Numbered from the stretch's first letter, positions 1 through 10,439 are shown. The stretch is 64,000 nucleotides of DNA from Cycas panzhihuaensis (GCA_023213395.1 CM041465.1:224881741-224945740), one strand, 5' to 3'. Program-made: numbers and translations. Notes: generated by a model from the sequence alone, not told the origin.

Positions 1-643
1 ATAGTTTGCCAGAGAGATGTCCAATCAAAACTACCTGATTAGTTGGAGGGTGAATGACATGGAGAGTCTAGTCATTTACGGTTACACTCAGATCAAATCC
101 ACGAGAGACAAGTGGGGATAAGGAGAGTAGGTTTTGTTTGAGATTGGGTATGTATAAGACATCAAGCAATGTAAAATCTTCTAAGCCTGGGAGTTTCAGG
201 CGAATGTTGCCAATTCCTTCAACAGGTTGTTGTGATTTATCAACCATGTGAACAACTCCTTGAACATTTGAGTCAAATGTTTGATTTAGACTGCAATTGC
301 ACGTCATATGTTGAGTTGCTTCTGTGTCCATGATCCACTGTCCATCGATTGAAGCCACACTATTGGCAATTCCAATAGGGCTTGGGATTGGTGAAGGGAA
401 TTCACAAGTGATATATCCACACCGAGCTTCAAAGTATCTCTTTGGTTGGTCAATGGCATTTGATGCTGAAGATCCCTCAATTCTTTGAATGTGTGCTTGT
501 ATGAAACCTGCACAACTAAAGGATTCTTCACAAGTTTCTTCAACATTGTGAACTCCATGTTTTGGTTGGAACTTGGCCAACTTATAAATGGCAGTTCTGT
601 AATTTTTTGCTAAGTGTCCTTTACGGTTACACCGATCACACAT
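1..643 (-). pseudogene. C0 gag zinc knuckle and retropepsin remnant
   Basis: The minus-strand reading gives CDRCNRKGHLAKNY, a CX2CX4HX4C nucleocapsid knuckle whose last cysteine is tyrosine. About 95 residues later comes WIMDTEATQHMT, where Copia proteases have D-S-G-A-(T/S)-x-H-M, so the catalytic DSG has become DTE. The following stretch, with VLYIPNLKQNLLSLSPL, matches the usual segment between protease and integrase. The knuckle would bind RNA and the protease would cut the Gag-Pol polyprotein. Loss of the catalytic glycine and the knuckle cysteine indicates an inactive copy. The reading continues off the left edge. Confidence 0.75.
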
Positions 644-730
644 AATAGTTTGATTACCAGTCCCTGAAGAGGTACTAGTTTGGCTTGACTGTCTTGCTCT
701 TTGTTGAGGTGGCCCTTGGCCTTGAGACTG

Positions 731-1534
731 TCAAGGTTGTGATTGAGGGTTTGATTGACCTTGTGGATGATTTCCCATATTTCTTCCTCTTCCTCTTGCT
801 CTGTTATTTCCTCTGCCACGAGAGGGACCTTGATTTTTTGTGTAGCAAACTTCTTCTTCTACCTCAAAGGCTGCATCTGGAAGAAAGTCAAAGGCTACAA
901 AGTTTGTATCAAAGGTCTTGTCAAATTCTATGAATTTCTTGGCAAGTGCTTCGAAGTTGAGTGTTTTCAATGTTCCACTAGATTGAGGACTTCCAAGCAA
1001 GTTTTTATAATCGGACACATGTAAACATGACTAGATCAAAAATGCCCAAGTGATGCATTGGGTCTTAAAGTCTTTGTCAATTGCCTGTTTAATTGGTTGA
1101 AGGAGATTTATTGTCTCATGAGCTCGTCCCTTCTGCATTTTTAATTTGTTCATTTTCAAAATAAGATGAACAAATTCTAAATCTGACTTTGTATCAAAGT
1201 TCTTTTTGAGAACTTCTAGGACCTTCCAGGCTGTATCATGTTGCTCTTCATTTATCAAGTTGTGCAAGGAGTGATCAATGGCCAATAAAATTCCTACACA
1301 GATCTTTTCATCATCTATCTCCCATTGTAGTTTAGCTGCAGCATCTATAGGAGATGTTAGGGCGGATCCACTGGAGGCAGTTGTTGTAGCTGTTGTTGGT
1401 ATGCTAGGTGTAGGCTGCAAATGGGCTCTCCAAAGGCCTTCATACTTTGCAACATTTTTAGTTCCACTGTATCATAGATCCCAATTTTCTTTACCTTTCA
1501 ATATGCAATTAACATTTTGCTTGAATTGAGATGA
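731..1534 (-). pseudogene. C0 Copia Gag (capsid) remnant
   Basis: The start at 1534 reads MSSQFKQNVNCILKGKENW, a Copia Gag N-terminus. An in-frame stop follows, then a helical capsid region around 1420-1031 (UBN2/retrotran_gag type, with WKVLEVLKKNFDTKSDLEF). A frameshift near 1020 leads to a C-terminal segment at 1018-731 with an Arg/Gly-rich stretch (GRGRG), typical of the RNA-binding tail before the knuckle. Gag would form the particle that packages element RNA. At least one stop and one frameshift make it a pseudogene. Confidence 0.7.
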
Positions 1535-3477
1535 CATGGTGACGATGAAGAAGTAGAAGAGATGATAGAAGTATGTGCCACTGACACGTGTCGCTAGTAC
1601 ACCTGGCGCAACAGGGATGTAGAAATGATTGTTATGATGAGAAGCAAGCAATGATTAAGTATTTTTCAACAATTATAAAAAAAATGAATATAAGCAATGA
1701 TGCAAGAATGAGGCCTAATATAGAGTTGGCAAAGAGTGGTGATGTGTCATGCCACTAACCTCTCACTTATGTCCAAATGTAAGTGAGGTTTTGATGCCTA
1801 AGGCTTCTAATATACGATTAGGGCCTTCATCTGCGATACTCGCACCTGCGCTTGGTGATGAAATCCAAGTCATAGTGGAGCCCAGGTACTCCCAGTTCTC
1901 ACCCAGTTCACGAATGAGCAGCTATATACCTCCTCCGAAGAGTCAAACGGTACTGCGTATCCCACGGCTATGATGAATATTGGACCGGGTTAATTTTAAT
2001 CTTGCATTAAGGTTTTCAGTTTTGCCTGGTGTTTATCAGGATTATCCCTGATTGGAGGCTGTAGGTATGGCTAACCTGTCCCTCCACCACTATTTCGGTT
2101 AAGACCAGACCCAGTATGAAACTCACACCTCCCTTAGGGCCTGGACTTCAACCAACCTTGGTCTATTTCAATGAAGGCGAGTGTGCGCACAAGTCAAGAA
2201 CTGGCGGTATAGATCGTACGGATGAGATTCCTTTTAGGAATAGTGTAAGATGTTTCCGTATAACTGAAAACTGAAATGAAAAGTTGCCAAATGAGCTTGC
2301 TTGTTTTTCGTGTTTGCCTTGTTGTTGTTGCTGCTTTTGTGATGCTTTATGGTATGTGTGCAAATAGAAAAAGCATGCTAGATTTAGCAGGGAACCGAAT
2401 ATTGCTTCCAATCCAAGGTTTCCCTTGCTTTAGTACAATGTTTCCAAATATGATTTTGGAAGTTTTGATACAAAAGCCACAATGGGTTAAAAAGCGGATC
2501 AACTTGCCCCTAAAATGCTGATTTTTCTAAATCTATATACATGCTATTTTGCCCTATTTTGTGATTTTTTCACAAAATTTACAAATAATGATAAATGGGC
2601 ATAATTTTTTAAAAATTATAAATATGAAGGCCTAAATGATGAAATCTGAATTTATGATAGAAGAAAAAAGTGCTCAGAATATCGTTTCTGATAGGGTTGT
2701 GAAGTCAGATTTCTAAAAAAGCACAAAAAATTTTCTGCTCGAAAAAGCACCAAAGCAAAATCCTTCCAGATCAACTGTCTCAGAATCTGAACTTCAATAT
2801 GTCAAAAGTTGGGTTTTGACACGTACATTAACTTTCCCTTCTGCACCATCTGCAAAATCTGCCAAAAGATTGCTCAAAATGCCCTTGCAATGTCCTTTGT
2901 GGGGTTGAGTAGGCAAAATCAGCAACCGTGAGAAAACTGCATAGATCTCACTAACCAATGGATGAAATTTGATGAAATTTGTCTTAAACTGATCCTAAGA
3001 CATAAATCTACTAGATCCCTTAATAAACCTTTTAGATTTTCAGCTTATAATTAAAGGATTTCATTGGGAAAAGTGCTTTAAATCACTTATCCACAAATTT
3101 TACCCTTTTGTCACAGCCAAAACCCGTTGTTGCAAGCTGAATCTGAAGTTGCTCCAGAAGACAAAAATGATCCTCTAGTCAAGGCGATCTTGTATGCCAA
3201 ATTTCATCAAAATCTGAGATGGTCAAATTTTTTATGAAATTTTGGGCCTTTAATGCTTCCGGAATTGTCCCGTCAGCTGAACGGATTCAAAAACCTGTAT
3301 TCTTCACCTCTGAATTTCTGCACACATAGATAAAGCAACAACATACAAAATATTATAATTTTAAGCTCTTAAGATGTTAAAAAATAATGAATGCACTCTC
3401 AATACTTCACATTCAAGGTGAAGGAGAGGCAAAAATGACTCCATGCAAGTGGAATGGAGTGAATAGATCCCCTTCTA
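1535..3477 (-). other. C0 long untranslated leader
   Basis: About 1.9 kb between the putative primer site and gag with no recognisable coding domain. The interval 1740-2200 is richer in G+C than its surroundings; 2520-3480 is AT-rich. Such long leaders also occur in C2 and F in this window. I see nothing further in it. Confidence 0.45.
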
Positions 3478-3489
3478 GCTTTGATACCA
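3478..3489 (-). other. C0 primer binding site
   Basis: The minus strand reads TGGTATCAAAGC, one mismatch from the initiator-Met tRNA primer site TGGTATCAGAGC. It sits two bases inside the putative LTR end at 3492, the normal spacing. Confidence 0.65.
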
Positions 3490-3491
3490 CA

Positions 3492-3839
3492 TGAAGAAAT
3501 GATGGATCTAGGAAATAAATCACTCACATGCACACAATGGCAATGGAGAATGAAAAAGAAGATGAAACAAGATATGAGAACAAGCTTGGAGGTGAGAATG
3601 AATAATGACTCCTTCCTTGAGATTTTGCCTTTTATTATTGAGGGTGAGCATTAGGGTTAGGATTTTCCCGCCTAATGACATGAACCCAAAATTACATCTA
3701 AATGCACATAAAGTGTATTTCATTAAGAGACTAATGCTAACAATATATCTTAAGGTCACATAATTAATCTACACAAATGACCTTGATACATTAACCTCTT
3801 TCAAATTTGTCACTATGGAACCATAATCAAAATTTGACA
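3492..3839 (-). repeat. C0 putative 5' LTR
   Basis: The right-hand limit is the least certain part of this call. The inner end is set by the primer site (plus-strand TGAAGAAATG starting at 3492). The outer end is chosen at TTTGACA (3839) because it gives a TG...CA structure and LINE-like sequence begins shortly after. The partner LTR is outside the window, so no pairwise check is possible. Confidence 0.4.
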
Positions 3840-3879
3840 CTCATTGTAACCTTAAAAGTGCATGTTAAAATGAATTTAT

Positions 3880-4260
3880 TTGAGAGACCTCCTAAGTTTA
3901 TTGGTGCGAAGATGAACACTAATATCAAAAAATTTAAAATTCTTTATTTTGACCTTCATAAAACTTGATTTAGTTGTAGGCAAATAGGACATGTAGTTAA
4001 GAATTGTGTTATTATTAATAAAAATAAAGGAATTACAAAGGAGAAGAAGATAAAAAAAGGTGTAGGATTAGGAGGCTTGGATTAAGGTGGTTAAGAAGCC
4101 AAACACAAAAGGTGTCTCTAGGGAGGGACAAGGTTAGTGTTTCAACTATTAATCAAAAAATTGATTCTTTTGTAGGCGATGTATTGTGTAGGGAAAACCT
4201 TTGTTTGTTCGAAAATCTCCCTTTTGTATCTTAGAAGAACTAAACGAGGAGTTTACGGGG
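3880..4260 (+). pseudogene. LINE ORF1 C-terminal zinc-knuckle remnant
   Basis: At 3966-4007 the frame reads (C)FSCRQIGHVVKNC, the CX2CX4HX4C knuckle of plant L1 ORF1 RNA-binding proteins. The first cysteine codon is now TGA. Upstream residues (KILYFDLHKT) resemble the segment preceding the knuckle in that family. Downstream is lysine-rich and frame-broken. Only the C-terminal portion of ORF1 is recognisable. Confidence 0.6.
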
Positions 4261-4399
4261 AAAGGGAATGATGGTAATTCTTAGCATTGTGGTATGTAGA
4301 CTATCCCTCATGGGTTAGTCAATATGCATAGAAGTGGAGGGATTGAGGAAGCCTAGCCGATGGTGGAGGGTGTTATTGAATTGACCCCTTTTGTTAATA

Positions 4400-5228
4400 A
4401 TGAGGATCCTTTCTTGGAATTTTAGGGGCTTGGGGCTCCAAGGGAGGAGAATGACCACTAGATTCCAATTAGGTAGAAGAATCTTAGTAGACTTTTAATG
4501 TTTATAGGATATTAAGATCATGAGGGAAAATTTGGATATAACATTGGTCCTTCTTTGGAAGGATGCCTAGATAATTTTGAAGAGCATTAGTATGGGAGGG
4601 AAGGGGTTACTCTACTTATTAACTCTGAGTTTAAATAATTCATCATCTTGAAGTGTTGTAGCCTTTGTAATAGAGTGGTGTGAGCAATTCTACAAAAGGG
4701 CAATGCTACATTTGAGGTGGCTTCATTGATTATTCCCAATGGTTATAATGAGAGATCCTTGTTATTAAAGTGGTTGGCTGAAAAGTTGGAACCTGTCCCT
4801 TAGTCTCTTATCGGAGATTACAATATGGTGGAGAGTTTGGATGATAAAAAGGGAGGATTACCCTTGAGAAGGACAACTAGATTTTGTTTAAATCTTCATT
4901 AGTCATAAAAGTTCTTTCCTAGAGAAGGGAGGTAGAGCATAGAGAACTCTAGTTTACTTGATGTAATTTGAGATATATGAAGTGTTGTATTTTTTTGAGG
5001 TTTGATTAAATTTTAGCCCTCGTTGATCCAAAATGGAGATTAAGGGAACCCTATGATATCATTGTTAAGGCTTGGACTGCTACGTTATTAGATCATTTTC
5101 CAATCACAATGGATTTTGATTTACTAAGTATGGAACATTAGTGGAAATCTTCTGTAATGAAGTTAAATGTGTCCTTGCTTGAGTTGAACTCTTGCAAGGC
5201 AGGTGTTTGTCAGATGTGGAACTTAGTT
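4400..5228 (+). pseudogene. LINE ORF2 endonuclease (EEP family) remnant
   Basis: The reading opens with MRILSWNFRGLG, the conserved N-terminus of plant LINE endonucleases (normally SWNCRG). Later blocks are GDYNMVE near 4813, matching the GDFN(M/T)V..... active-site block, and LDHFPI at 5088-5105, matching the terminal SDH motif with S replaced by L. The enzyme would nick target DNA to prime reverse transcription. Many stops and at least two frame shifts separate the blocks. The RT half is missing. Confidence 0.75.
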
Positions 5229-5999
5229 TATATGCAACAAATTTGGCTCTAGGGTGCTTGGGAATGGTTAGGGACATTCCCAGGAACAATTATGAATATA
5301 ATCCAACAAGAAAACAATGAAAAATCTAGTCAAGGACTGTTCTGGAATTGTTTTGCAAAGCTTTTGGCATGCAAGGAATAGTTGCAAGTTGAGAAACTCA
5401 CTCTTGAGGAATAGTTCTCTCTATGCATAGGAATGGTTCTAACAAGAGTGGAAGGGTTTTGGAATAGTAAACGCTTTTTGGGACGGTTCTATGTCAAAAC
5501 TCTTAGAGATAGTTCGTATGATCGTACAAATATATGGACATATGAAGTGACACTTGCTTATCATTAATTAGGGTTGTATTATTAAGAGTCAAAAGCTATG
5601 TTGTAAAGTTGTACCCTTTTGGGTTTTTGGCTATGTAAAAGAGTATAAATAGGTCATTTCTCCTCTTGGTTAATTGGCGATAGCTGATTGATTAAGTCAT
5701 ATGGCATATTTTGAAGGGTGAGTGTTGAACATTGAAATTGATGTAATATTCTAGTGAGCATATTTAGCGTTGATTAATAAAATATACAACTTATGAGGAA
5801 AATCTTATTCATTCTATGTGATTGATGTTTGGTTGTTTATATTGAGATTGAATATGTTGCATATGTGGTGAATGTTGTGAGTTATCATATATGTTGCAAA
5901 TAACCTGAGTGCAATCGATATCAGAGGGTAAAGGATGACACATGACAACTATGTGATCAAGTAGTTCTAGGATGTCAGTGGGTTGAGTAGTAGTCAATA
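5229..5999 (+). repeat. G0 5' LTR
   Basis: Aligns along its length with 56181-56954. Shared blocks include GCTTGGGAATGG near the start, the TATA region and TATTGAGATTGAATATGTTG near the end. Its first two bases are TA where the 3' LTR has TG, and it ends GTCAATA just before the primer site. Confidence 0.85.
5644..5651 (+). promoter_or_regulatory. G0 LTR TATA box
   Basis: TATAAATA within GAGTATAAATAGGTC. The same box occurs at the matching place in the 3' LTR near 56600, supporting it as the U3 core promoter. Confidence 0.55.
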
Positions 6000-6455
6000 T
6001 TGGTTCTGTTAGTTAATTTATTTAGTAGAAAAGAAAATGAAGATTTAGAGGCAGGTGAGTGTATATTTAAACACTAGAAGACCATGGGTGTCATTGTGAT
6101 GGCAATTTTTAACTAAACCACAATAGGCAAGGAACCTTATAATGCAACCTAAGAAGCCTTTGGGTAATGGAGTACACATGACAACTACATTATAGAATAC
6201 ATGACAACTATGTAAAGGAGGATACATGACAACTACGTTGTCAAGTAGTTTCAAGATGTCAGTGGATTGAGTAACAGTCGGCATTGGTCCTATTAGTTAT
6301 TTTATTCAATAGAAAAGAAAATGAGGATTTAGAGGCAGGTGAGAGTGTACGTTTAAAGGCTAGAAGACCTTGGTTGTCATTGTGATGGCAGTTTTTAACT
6401 AAACTACAGTAGCCAAGGAACCTTCTAATGCAACTTGAGAAGCGTTTGGGTGGTG
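5937..6455 (+). repeat. Tandem duplication of LTR end, primer site and leader
   Basis: About 235 bp at 5937-6171 recurs at 6219-6455 (period about 282). Each copy holds the LTR terminus (ATGTCAGTGG), a TTGGTYCTRTTAG primer-site-like block, a GAAAAGAAAATG run and the gag start context (ATGCAACCT and ATGCAACTT). A shorter ACATGACAACTA motif is repeated in the joint. Confidence 0.75.
6001..6012 (+). other. G0 primer binding site
   Basis: TGGTTCTGTTAG, one base after the LTR end. It corresponds to TGGTTCCGTTGCC in G2 and TGGTTCCATTGCC in G1, so this Gypsy group does not use the initiator-Met site found in the other elements here. Confidence 0.55.
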
Positions 6456-8211
6456 GACTATCGAAATCAAGCTATTATAGGGCAATGTGTTGGGCAAAGG
6501 AAAGAAAATTAAGGGAGGTGCATAAGAGAAACACATTGCCAAGAGGAAGGACTAAGGTGAAGTCCATTAAGATATTAGAAGGGAGTGGATTAGGAGCATC
6601 CCAAACAACCGAGAGTGAGAGGCACTATAATAGCATGAAGTATGCCCAATGTATCTAACTAAGAAGTGCTTTTGACGAGAAGTGAGGATTTTGATTTGGA
6701 AGAAAGCTTGAAGAGCATGAGCAATGACAGAGGAGGCAGAAGAAGGTCCTGAGGTAAGTTGGGAAAATTATTTTACCAAAATGCTATTCAATACATCGCC
6801 TAAACCAAGTGACAACTCGTTTGTGATAAAAACACCATTGGCAGTCCAAATACCAGCTGTAGAAGGAATCATTCAAGTGAAAGCCCCTAAGCGCAATTCA
6901 TTATTCGAGGAGGAGGAAGAGACAACATGAAGGAAAGGGTTGTCACCTAAAGTTAATACAACAAAAAGAAGAGTATGGACACCAAGGACACCTCCCAAGA
7001 TGATGTCCTCTAGTTGTCATGACAAAAAATCATTTAACCACTTGAAATTTGATGGAACTATAGATGCAATAGAATGTCTATATCTTTTTAAGAATATGAT
7101 TAAAGTGAGAAACATTACAAATGAAAAGGATATTAAGGGAAGATTTGTATGCACATTGAGGGGAGCGCCATTAGTGTGGTACAAAGAATTAGATGCAACT
7201 AACAAAACTTGACAACAATTTGCGATGCCTTTCAAGAAAGATTAAAGTAATAAGGCCATCTTGCAAGCATTGGGAAACCTGAAGTAGCAACCAAGAGAAT
7301 CAATATTAGACTATTCAAGCCACATGTCTATTATAGTGGTGAATATTACTGGTGGGGAGAAACTACCCTATTTTTTATTAAAAATGTAATTTGTGAATGG
7401 GTTGCAACCTCGACTAAGGAATGCATTGAAATGAGAACCCAATAAATCATTTGCAAAAGCAAAAGTGTAAGCTATTAGATTCAATGAGGAATTAGACTTG
7501 AAAGAATTGAGCATGTAGGACAATGTGTTGAGAATGTTACACGAAGAAATTAAAGAAGTAAGAGTAGAAAAGGCATGAAAAGCTATGATGAAAGAAGAGC
7601 CATCAAAAGTCGAGAAGCTAAAGGAAGAAATTCCATGGTTCAAACTATGGAAAAAGGAAAAGAAGCCCATGGAGGACAAACCAAACAGTAGTAGGAGGAC
7701 AGGCACATGTTTAGAGCCAACATGTGCTATGTATGTGAGGAAAAAACATACTACACAAAGGAATGTTGCCTTAACCCTAAAAATAATGTAACAAAAGAAT
7801 TGAAGTGGTGTCACATCTGCAACATGGATACTCACACCATAATGGAAGGCTTTCACAACCCAAAAAATATGAAGAAAGAACAAAACTGGTGTCGCATATG
7901 TGACACAAACATGCACACAACCAAGGATTGTTATGATAACCCCAGGGGAAAGAATGCTTGAGGTAGAAGTCGAGGGAGAGGAGTCACTCCCGACCTATAT
8001 GCAATACGAAAATAACTATAGAAAAGCCCCAAAAGGTAGCTCTAGTAGGAAGATGTATGCTTTGTTTGTAGTTCAGGCACTAGAGATCAAATTGCCCCTA
8101 CAAAAATGTTGGAGACAATAGCACCCATGAATGCAAAAATTGTGGACCATGTAATCACCCTTCAAAAAATTGTCTGCTAAATGTAAGATCAAGCAACCTT
8201 ATGTCGATTGT
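6428..8211 (+). pseudogene. G0 gag with five zinc-knuckle-like motifs
   Basis: The N-terminal basic part (MQLEKRLGGG..., RAMCWAKERKLR) parallels G1 and G2. A middle block (VSWENYFTKMLF) and the capsid block at about 7020-7200 (FVCTLRGAPLVWYKEL) also match. Between about 7720 and 8171 come five CX2CX4HX4C-type motifs: one with H to Y, one lacking its last Cys, an intact CRICDTNMHTTKDC, one containing stops, and CKNCGPCNHPSKNC. Several stops and frameshifts are present. The frame is cut at 8211 by G1 and resumes at 37730. Confidence 0.75.
8207..8211 (+). repeat. TSD of G1, left copy (ATTGT)
   Basis: ATTGT directly before the G1 5' LTR, repeated at 37725-37729 directly after its 3' LTR. Confidence 0.9.
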
Positions 8212-8340
8212 TGTTGGGACATATTTTGACACACTGAGTTATGTGGATATTAGAGGTAGGTTGTGTAACCATTGAGGTGCAGGTACAAACCGTACGGAGG
8301 TTCGTATGATGTGGAAAAGGGAAGAAATTAGAATTCTGGG

Positions 8341-8486
8341 TACGTATGACAGGTGCATACCTGAAAAGGTACGTAATACAAAATATAGACTTTTTACGAT
8401 ACACAAGCAAACAATAAGGGTACGCACGGCAAAACTTGATCAAAGCATACCTAAGATGACATCATCAGCACCCAAGGACGTACGTA
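8341..8486 (+). promoter_or_regulatory. TACGTA cluster in G1 U3
   Basis: TACGTA occurs at 8341-8346, 8370-8375 and 8481-8486, with further GTACG half sites around. The 3' LTR has four (36970, 37010, 37039, 37150). ACGT-core palindromes are known bZIP-factor targets in plants; a role here is inference. Confidence 0.4.
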
Positions 8487-8826
8487 CAGATGTACGAATG
8501 GGAAAAGATAGTGATTAAGGAAACTAATCAGTGATTAACCAAGAGGTACACACATGGCTAAAAGGGTACGGTTATGACAGGGAGTCATAACCCTTCAGCA
8601 AAAGGACACAAAGAAGGCGCATTTAAGGGAACCTACAAGGACCATTCCTGGAGGGTGAAAGCCGAGCATTCAAGACACACAATGGTATGGTAGCCAGCAC
8701 ATACATCCATTGTTGCATAACAGTGTATAGGAGATGCATTCCGTGATGCATACCTTTTGGGAATGGATATGATAGCATTAGTGTATATGGCTAGAATGTA
8801 TAGGGAACATATTCCAGCACCTATTG

Positions 8827-8850
8827 TATAAAGACTTATTGCTTAATAAA
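8827..8850 (+). promoter_or_regulatory. G1 LTR TATA box and AATAAA signal
   Basis: TATAAAG at 8827-8833 and AATAAA at 8845-8850. The same pair appears in the 3' LTR near 37490-37510. They would mark the U3/R region. Confidence 0.45.
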
Positions 8851-9078
8851 GGAAGAGTTACATGGAAAATGATGATTCTATGTGCTCTATGAGTATTGAA
8901 TGATGGATATTTGTTGTTTATGTACTGCTGTGTGTGATCTGTGACACTGTTAAATGGAATCGTGAACAAATTTGTGATGATCTAGTGTATGAAGCATGTT
9001 GACTGTATCCTAGACTAGAATACCAGTGATTCCTTAACAACTGTACCTATCTCAGTAGGGAGATACCTAAGTCAACCT

Positions 9079-9091
9079 TGGTTCCATTGCC
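9079..9091 (+). other. G1 primer binding site
   Basis: TGGTTCCATTGCC one base after the LTR. It starts with the TGG expected opposite a tRNA CCA end but is not initiator-Met. The TTGCC portion resembles an Asp-tRNA site, but the match is partial and I do not assign it. Confidence 0.55.
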
Positions 9092-9219
9092 TACGTTCAC
9101 TGAGGAGGGACTAGGGCCAGGAGTTTCACAAGGGGGAGAATGTTCAAAGAACAGAGAACCCTGGCTATTGTTGTGATGGCGGGCTGTAACTAAGCCTCCG
9201 ACAACCAGGGGACCTTCCA

Positions 9220-9450
9220 GTGCCACCTAAGAGGCCTTCAAAGGCGGGAGAGCCACAAAAGGATATTTCACCTAAGGGGAAAGAAACAAGTAGACAGAGG
9301 GCATTACGATGGTCAAAGGAGTCAAAATTAAGAAGGGCAAGAAGACTAAGTTTGCATAATAATGAGACTAAGGGACAGTCCATTGAAGAATCTAAGGCAA
9401 GTGGAGCCTGGATACCTCAGGAGCAAGGAGAGGGAAATAATGGCGAGCAA
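9220..9450 (+). pseudogene. G1 gag N-terminal part
   Basis: Encodes a basic N-terminus, (M)PPKRPSKAGEPQKDISPK, then SRQRALRWSKESKLRRARRL, rich in Lys and Arg and nearly colinear with G2 from 12354. The first codon is GTG where G2 has ATG. The reading stops being gag at 9450, where C1 is inserted, and continues in the same phase at 20392 after one TSD copy is discounted. The basic stretch probably binds nucleic acid (inference). Confidence 0.75.
9446..9450 (+). repeat. TSD of C1, left copy (AGCAA)
   Basis: AGCAA before the C1 left LTR; repeated at 20387-20391 after its right LTR. Confidence 0.92.
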
Positions 9451-9666
9451 TGTTGAAAAACAGAGCAAAATATAAGTAGAGAAATGAATGTGTGTTCTTC
9501 CATTGAGATTCAATCTGCTTAAATATACAACAGTGATGTGATGGTTACAACCACTAATGTAACCGATCACTCAGATACTGCCAAGTGGCATGATCTTATG
9601 AGTACATTAAGAGTGGGTCTAACATGACCCCCTTTTCTATCCTAGATAAAACATTATATTTCGACA
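9451..9666 (-). repeat. C1 3' LTR
   Basis: 216 bp. Matches the right LTR but carries about 16 extra bases near its left end (CAAAATATAAGTAGAG region) and TTTCGACA instead of TTTCAACA at the right terminus. Confidence 0.9.
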
Positions 9667-9676
9667 CCCCCTCTTA
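9667..9676 (-). other. C1 polypurine tract
   Basis: The minus strand reads TAAGAGGGGG immediately before the LTR start TGTCGAAA, the expected plus-strand primer. Confidence 0.75.
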
Positions 9677-10439
9677 ATGTTTTATCTCTAAAAGTCCTAT
9701 CTTGTCTCTCAAATATCTGAGCCTTTCTCTCCCAAGAGGTTTTGTCGGAAGATCGCAACTTGTTCGGATGTCGGACGATACTCAAGTCTATCTCTTTATT
9801 ACGCACTTTTTCTCTTATAAAGTGATGATGAACTTCAATATGTTTTGTTCTTGCATGCATTGGATTTTTGGTCGACTTGATGGCACTTTGGTTGTCACAT
9901 TTTAGAGAAGTTGCTCCTTCTGCTGATTCAAGTCAAGTAAGAGTTGTCTTAACGAGACGGCTTCACGGAGTTCTTGATGTGGTCGCTTTATATTTTGCTT
10001 ACATGGAGGAGAGAGCTCGTTGCTTGTTTCTTACTGCACCATGAGATTGCTGAAGCTCCTAAGAAAAAACAAAATCCACTTGTGGATTTCCTTTGTTCTT
10101 TGTCACCAGCCCAGTCAGAATCGCAGTACCCTGTTATTTTGATTGGATGCCCCTTTGAATATACTAACTTGAGATCTGTTGTTCCTTTGAGATATCTCAG
10201 AATTCTTTTTGTGGCTTACCAGTGTCTCAACTTTGGATTCTGCATATATCTTGATATTAGTCCTACTGAGTAGTATATGTCGGGCCTGGTGGCTGTCAAA
10301 TAAATCAGACTTCCAATCATTTGTCTGTACAAAGTAACATCGACATCTTTTTCCATACTATCTACCGTTAGATCACAATTTATTTCCATGGGAGTTGTGC
10401 ATGGGTTGCAATTCTCCATCTAAAATCGAACAAGCAGAT
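9677..10439 (-). pseudogene. C1 RNase H and Pol C-terminus
   Basis: The reading at 10419-10216 (LYRQMIGSLIYLTATRPDI, then SRYMQNP) is the standard Copia connection from RT to RNase H. At 9860-9654 HARTKHIEVHHHFIREKV is the conserved end of Copia RNase H (normally HARTKHI(E/D)xxxHFxRE). The 10216-9860 interval is frame-broken. RNase H would degrade the RNA strand of the RNA-DNA hybrid. It ends next to the polypurine tract, as expected. Confidence 0.8.

Larger units (their letters stand above)
1..3839 (-). mobile_element. C0: partial Ty1/Copia retrotransposon
   Basis: Minus-strand Copia element whose 3' part (integrase, RT, 3' LTR) lies beyond the left edge. In element order it shows a putative 5' LTR (3839-3492), a primer binding site (3489-3478), a long leader (3477-1535), a gag-like region (1534-731) and a zinc knuckle with protease region (643-1). 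Both domains are mutated and the frames are broken, so it is a dead copy. A TSD cannot be tested because the left end is missing. Confidence 0.75.
3840..5228 (+). mobile_element. Decayed L1-type plant LINE fragment
   Basis: The plus strand carries an ORF1-type zinc knuckle followed about 0.4 kb later by the start of an apurinic endonuclease, the order of plant L1 LINEs. No reverse transcriptase follows because the G0 LTR begins at 5229 and the sequence beyond G0 is not LINE. Stops and frameshifts are dense, indicating great age. Confidence 0.7.
8212..9077 (+). repeat. G1 5' LTR
   Basis: 866 bp pairing with 36881-37724. It starts TGTTGGGACATATTTTGACA; the last base has changed (GTCAACC instead of GTCAACA). 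U3 holds several ACGT-core palindromes. Confidence 0.92.

Noticed and set aside
1749-1973. Plus-strand frame in the C0 leader
   Set aside because: No domain, no codon-use support, inside a retrotransposon leader.
7368-7916. Minus-strand frame of 182 residues with hydrophobic stretches
   Set aside because: Antisense to G0 gag; hydrophobicity comes from complementing Lys/Glu codons.
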